From Tritrichomonas foetus (lineage: Eukaryota; Parabasalia; Tritrichomonadida; Tritrichomonadidae), in contig MLAK01000667.1 in NCBI GenBank assembly GCA_001839685.1, positions 1-64,000 of the forward strand: DNA of 64,000 nt, read 5' to 3'. Of this stretch, positions 60,757-64,000 are shown piece after piece. Made by a program: the position numbers and the translations under genes. The number at the start of each line of letters is the position of its first letter. Position 1 is the first letter of the stretch. Below the pieces are notes generated by a model. The model did no database searches. It was not told where the DNA came from and worked only from the letters and a program-made list of their open reading frames with translations.

Positions 60757-62070
60757 ATGTCAATGGATATTAATCACACTCAGATAAGACTTGACACTGA
60801 CCATCCTTTTTATTCTGCTTCAGTTGCATCTTATGACATGAAATCTGGAATTCATATTGTTTATAGCTGGGACTTTGAAACCGAAAAAACAATTATTAAT
60901 GAATGCGAATTTTTTAAAGTTCCTTTATTAAATGTTCATCATCGACAGAAAGAACAACTCATGAAACAATATCCAACCACAATTGTAAATAACGAATCTT
61001 TGAATACTTCAATGATATCAGTTTTGTTTCGACACCAATTGTTAAAGAACATTATTTTTTATTCCTTTGCATTTTTCATTCGATATGATAAATTGAGCAG
61101 GATTAATGACAATTGTAATGTGAATGATTTGCTTACCAGTCGCGCAATTGAATTAACTTCTAGAATTCAATTTTATATTGTTAATGATTTACCACTTTTA
61201 TCTTTGACTCCTAAAATCCAAAAAGTTACTGATGAAGTCGCGGGAATAATTAATTCTGGATTATTAAGTACATATCCAAATACTTCAATTTTTAATAATG
61301 CATATAGTAACTCATCTGATATACAATTTCTATCAATTGCATTAACAGCACATTTAGAATCCCAAATGACAACTGTGATTGAAATTGATGAAAAGAAAAA
61401 TTGTGACAACTCACCATTATTTGCCTTTTTATCATTATTTTTATTACCATCACAGAAACAATTAAGTAGTTCTAAAATAAGATCTAATCCAATTCCAGGG
61501 TTGTTTCTTCAATGTGTTTCACCTCGTTCACTATTACCTATCGAAATACTTTTAAAATTCAATCGTCCATGGACATGGATAAGAGTGAATAAAAAGCAAA
61601 TTTTTAAATCAAGAGATATTGAAACTCATAAAGCAGCATATAATTTATATAGAGATAGTGTTGTCTTAAAACCAGATATTAAAGATGAAGAAATTAAAGC
61701 AAGAACACAAAGATGCAAAAAGAAAGATGAATGTTATGAAGAAATTAAAGGAACAGAATGGACACTTTTAACTATTAAGTTACTCCTAAAAATACCAAAC
61801 CACATGATCAGAACAATTGCAAATCAAAAACTGAATGAATTATTACAAAAAGCAGTTTCACTCATTAATGCAACTGATTATTATCTCAGCAAAATTGAAG
61901 GATGTTTCTTACAACCAAATCAGGTTAAAGAAGTATGCAACTCTTTAAATATTAGTGAAGAAGAAAAAGAGCTCATTATTCCTTTAGCAAATATTTTTGA
62001 CAAACAAATTTGTAATCGACTTTGCACACTTCGCGAAGAAGTGTTAAAACAAATGGTTGTAATGGTATAA
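60757..62070 (+). CDS. C9orf72-like DENN protein (copy 2)
   Basis: 437 aa from ATG 60757 (a second ATG is two codons on). Colinear with the protein at 50712-51989: DTDHPFYSASVASYDMKSGI against EEHSFYSISVASYHMLNGI, then LTAHLESQMTTVIEIDE, NPIPGLFLQCVSP, FNRPWTWIRVNKKQIFKSRD and NIFDKQICNRLCTLREEVLK. The shared blocks are those that recall C9orf72. The copies differ enough (perhaps a third identical, by eye) to be an old duplication, now on opposite strands 9 kb apart. A charged helical insert (KDEEIKARTQRCKKKDECYE) lies between core and C-terminal helices in both. Confidence 0.7.
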   Translation: MSMDINHTQIRLDTDHPFYSASVASYDMKSGIHIVYSWDFETEKTIINECEFFKVPLLNVHHRQKEQLMKQYPTTIVNNESLNTSMISVLFRHQLLKNIIFYSFAFFIRYDKLSRINDNCNVNDLLTSRAIELTSRIQFYIVNDLPLLSLTPKIQKVTDEVAGIINSGLLSTYPNTSIFNNAYSNSSDIQFLSIALTAHLESQMTTVIEIDEKKNCDNSPLFAFLSLFLLPSQKQLSSSKIRSNPIPGLFLQCVSPRSLLPIEILLKFNRPWTWIRVNKKQIFKSRDIETHKAAYNLYRDSVVLKPDIKDEEIKARTQRCKKKDECYEEIKGTEWTLLTIKLLLKIPNHMIRTIANQKLNELLQKAVSLINATDYYLSKIEGCFLQPNQVKEVCNSLNISEEEKELIIPLANIFDKQICNRLCTLREEVLKQMVVMV

Positions 62071-62494
62071 TCATTCAAATTATTTTATTGTTAATAAATA
62101 CTAGTTATTGATATTCATATTTTATCGATCACGGTTTTTTTAATTCAAATTAAGTTTAACCAATTTTTATAAAAATAACCAATTATGTTATCATAAAGAA
62201 TCGAACAGTCTTTTTATTCAATCTAGAATAACATGTTTCAACTTTTGGGTGTTTGTTTAAGCCAATCTCAAATTAATCGATGATACCATATATAAACGGT
62301 CGTCTAATTATATTCACAATTGAGATTATATTCAAACACATCTTCTACTACTAACACAAATTGTTTATAATTTAAATTGATTATCTAATTTTAATTATAA
62401 TTTAAATTGATTATCTGAAAAATTCAGAAATTCGAAATTATTCATTGAATCATTGAAGCATTTCAATTTATTTTGATCACCTTCGACAAAATCA
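62071..62494. promoter_or_regulatory. Upstream region with AAACGGTCGT and Inr TCACCT
   Basis: AAACGGTCGT lies at 62294-62303 and TCACCT, an initiator-like TCAYYT, at 62477-62482, 13 nt before the ATG at 62495. ACTAACACA at ~62350 resembles the trichomonad intron branch motif, but no AG follows at the right distance. Confidence 0.5.
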
Positions 62495-63523
62495 ATGAAT
62501 CAAGCTTTTATCCAAAATGCGGTTCCCACAACCAAAATCATGATCACGCACTCGTGCATCATGCCATTTGAACCATTTCGTATTGCTTGGTCATCTCCTT
62601 TTTCAGCCGAGACTCGACTAGCGGTTGGATCCTTCGAAAAATCGAATGTAAATTTCATGAAAATAATCAAGTTTGTTGGCCCGTCAGCAATCAACGAATC
62701 AGAAATCCGACTTCCTTACCCAGTCTGCAATATCAAATTCTGCCCCCATGGTATAAACGATAATTCCGACCGAATGATAACATGCGGCGATAACCTCAAA
62801 TTATGGCAAATTTCAACAGATTCTGTTCAACTAGTCTCAGACGTTCAAACTTCACCCAAAAAAATTCCATTGACGTCATTCGATTGGTCGATTTTCCAAG
62901 AGAATTTGGTGCTCGTCGGTGGGACGGATGGAGCGGCAACAGCTGTAGATGTCGGAACAGGTCAGATCGCAGCCAGAATTATTGCCCATGACCATCCAAT
63001 TCATGACATATCTTTTTGCGGAACTTCACCGACATTTCTAACGGCTTCATTTGACGGCTCTTTACGGTTTTTTGACCTTCGCGACCTTCAATCGTCCTTT
63101 ATTTACTATCAAACGGCCATGCCATTAATGCGAATTGAAGTTTCGCCATACGACTCAAATCTTATTGCAATGTTTTCTAGGGACTCACAGGCAGTCACCG
63201 TTGTGGACACACGCCATCCGGGTGTTCCAGTCAATACATGCGAAGCAGGCGACAGCCCCATAACTTGTATCGGATGGTCAAAACTGCAACCTAATCTTCT
63301 CTTTTGGAGTACGCGTGATTGTTGTCTTTGTAATGCAACTTTGGGTGAAGCAATGGCACCACAGGCGAATGTCTTACAAAGAACAAGTGCTCCAATCGAA
63401 TGCTTCGCAAACGGACACAGTGTTCTTGCTGAAACTCTCGCAAACAGGGTTGACATTATTAAATACATCAGCCCGGACTTCTCACAGAATTTGCACATTC
63501 CAATTTCGATGCTACTTGAATAG
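62495..63523 (+). CDS. WD40 protein, DCAF7/WDR68/TTG1-like
   Basis: 342 aa, seven-bladed WD40 propeller. The order and wording of blades match DCAF7 (HAN11/TTG1): RIAWSSPFSAETRLAVGSFE, RLPYPVCNIKFCPHG, MITCGDNLKLWQIS, then PLTSFDWSIFQENLVLVGGT, IAARIIAHDHPIHDISFCGT, TASFDGSLRFFDLRDLQSSF and VVDTRHPGVPVNTCEAG. DCAF7 is a scaffold for DYRK/HIPK kinases and CUL4 ligases, and TTG1 the plant form. Genomic codons are C-richer than neighbours. No N-terminal extension; complete. Confidence 0.9.
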   Translation: MNQAFIQNAVPTTKIMITHSCIMPFEPFRIAWSSPFSAETRLAVGSFEKSNVNFMKIIKFVGPSAINESEIRLPYPVCNIKFCPHGINDNSDRMITCGDNLKLWQISTDSVQLVSDVQTSPKKIPLTSFDWSIFQENLVLVGGTDGAATAVDVGTGQIAARIIAHDHPIHDISFCGTSPTFLTASFDGSLRFFDLRDLQSSFIYYQTAMPLMRIEVSPYDSNLIAMFSRDSQAVTVVDTRHPGVPVNTCEAGDSPITCIGWSKLQPNLLFWSTRDCCLCNATLGEAMAPQANVLQRTSAPIECFANGHSVLAETLANRVDIIKYISPDFSQNLHIPISMLLE

Positions 63524-63600
63524 AATAACATGGAAAATTGGAAAATGTACGTATAATTTTATGTTTGTATATTAATAAATCTTTACGATATTGATTTGCT

Positions 63601-63675
63601 TGTATTCTTATTTATTTGATTGTATTCTTATTTATTTGATTGTATTCTTATTTATTTGATTGTATTCTTATTTAT
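63601..63675. repeat. 20-bp minisatellite running into the final gap
   Basis: The unit TGTATTCTTATTTATTTGAT repeats at 63601, 63621, 63641 and 63661 (last copy cut by N). The array length is unknown. Confidence 0.95.
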
Positions 63676-64000
63676 NNNNNNNNNNNNNNNNNNNNNNNNN
63701 NNNNNNNNNNNNNNNNNNNNNNNNNNNNNNNNNNNNNNNNNNNNNNNNNNNNNNNNNNNNNNNNNNNNNNNNNNNNNNNNNNNNNNNNNNNNNNNNNNNN
63801 NNNNNNNNNNNNNNNNNNNNNNNNNNNNNNNNNNNNNNNNNNNNNNNNNNNNNNNNNNNNNNNNNNNNNNNNNNNNNNNNNNNNNNNNNNNNNNNNNNNN
63901 NNNNNNNNNNNNNNNNNNNNNNNNNNNNNNNNNNNNNNNNNNNNNNNNNNNNNNNNNNNNNNNNNNNNNNNNNNNNNNNNNNNNNNNNNNNNNNNNNNNN
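63676..64000. other. Assembly gap
   Basis: N to the end of the window, starting inside the 20-bp minisatellite. Confidence 0.98.

Noticed and set aside
62340..62494. ACTAACACA word like the trichomonad intron branch/3' motif
   Set aside because: No AG at the expected distance, no GTATGT-like donor upstream, and the downstream gene has a good ATG and initiator.
1..64000. tRNA, rRNA or CRISPR-like arrays
   Set aside because: I scanned for T-arm (GTTCRANYC) contexts and spaced palindromic repeats by eye and found none that fold properly; a tRNAscan run would be decisive.

Overview
This is an AT-rich eukaryotic window with almost intron-free, densely packed genes on both strands. The gene set (CK1-type kinase, Rab, RasGEF, Sel1 proteins, C9orf72-like DENN proteins, bacterial-type glycoside hydrolase) points to a parabasalid. 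Initiator motifs of the TCA-Y-W type lie a few bases to a few tens of bases upstream of several ATGs, and TAAA polyadenylation signals overlap or closely follow some stops, which supports this. I lean to a trichomonad such as Tritrichomonas, from gene style and not from a database match. Several unambiguous genes have only GTG or TTG at the 5' end of the open frame, so I place the start at the first ATG.

Layout. 0.4-5.6 kb: a UBR4-like protein whose stop runs into 38 A's. 6.0-8.6 kb: a RasGEF gene split by a 300-bp foldback element with a 9-bp target duplication. 10.2-13.1 kb: a codon-optimised helical-repeat protein and a six-helix membrane protein. 13.9-19.2 kb: a small CXorf65-like protein and a 1545-aa bridge-like lipid transfer protein. 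20.2-23.8 kb: a Rab, a PP2A B56 subunit and a small frameshifted coiled-coil gene. 25-30.3 kb: an importin-like HEAT protein and an unknown 854-aa protein. 30.5-36 kb: an L-type lectin cargo receptor and a long Sel1 gene broken by one in-frame TAG. 36.6-39.7 kb: a candidate two-gene DNA transposon (DDE transposase plus an unknown ORF) bounded by a 29-bp inverted repeat. 40.5-42.9 kb: a coiled-coil protein with a minisatellite at its 3' end, and an RBM26/27-like protein. 44-47.6 kb: a GH3 glycosidase and a UAS/thioredoxin-fold protein. 48-49 kb: an RRM pseudogene with two in-frame stops and an inverted copy of its 3' end. 49.3-52 kb: a minisatellite with an assembly gap, a cupin and a C9orf72-like DENN protein. 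52.5-57.8 kb: an unknown helical protein, a small membrane protein, a decayed gene relic and a coiled-coil protein. 58.6-63.5 kb: a CK1 kinase with a CaaX ending, a second C9orf72-like protein and a DCAF7/TTG1-like WD40 protein. The window closes in a 20-bp minisatellite and a gap.

How the genes relate. There are no operons, but the theme is small-GTPase and phosphorylation signalling together with membrane traffic: Rab, RasGEF, two DENN-type proteins, lectin cargo receptor, lipid-transfer bridge, PP2A-B56, CK1, DCAF7 scaffold and UBR4-like recognin. At least three genes look recently broken by single events (an insertion in the RasGEF, a nonsense codon in the Sel1 gene, two nonsense codons in the RRM gene). 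A fourth, the small coiled-coil gene, has a one-base frameshift. This suggests active mobile elements and ongoing gene decay, or haplotype/assembly effects.
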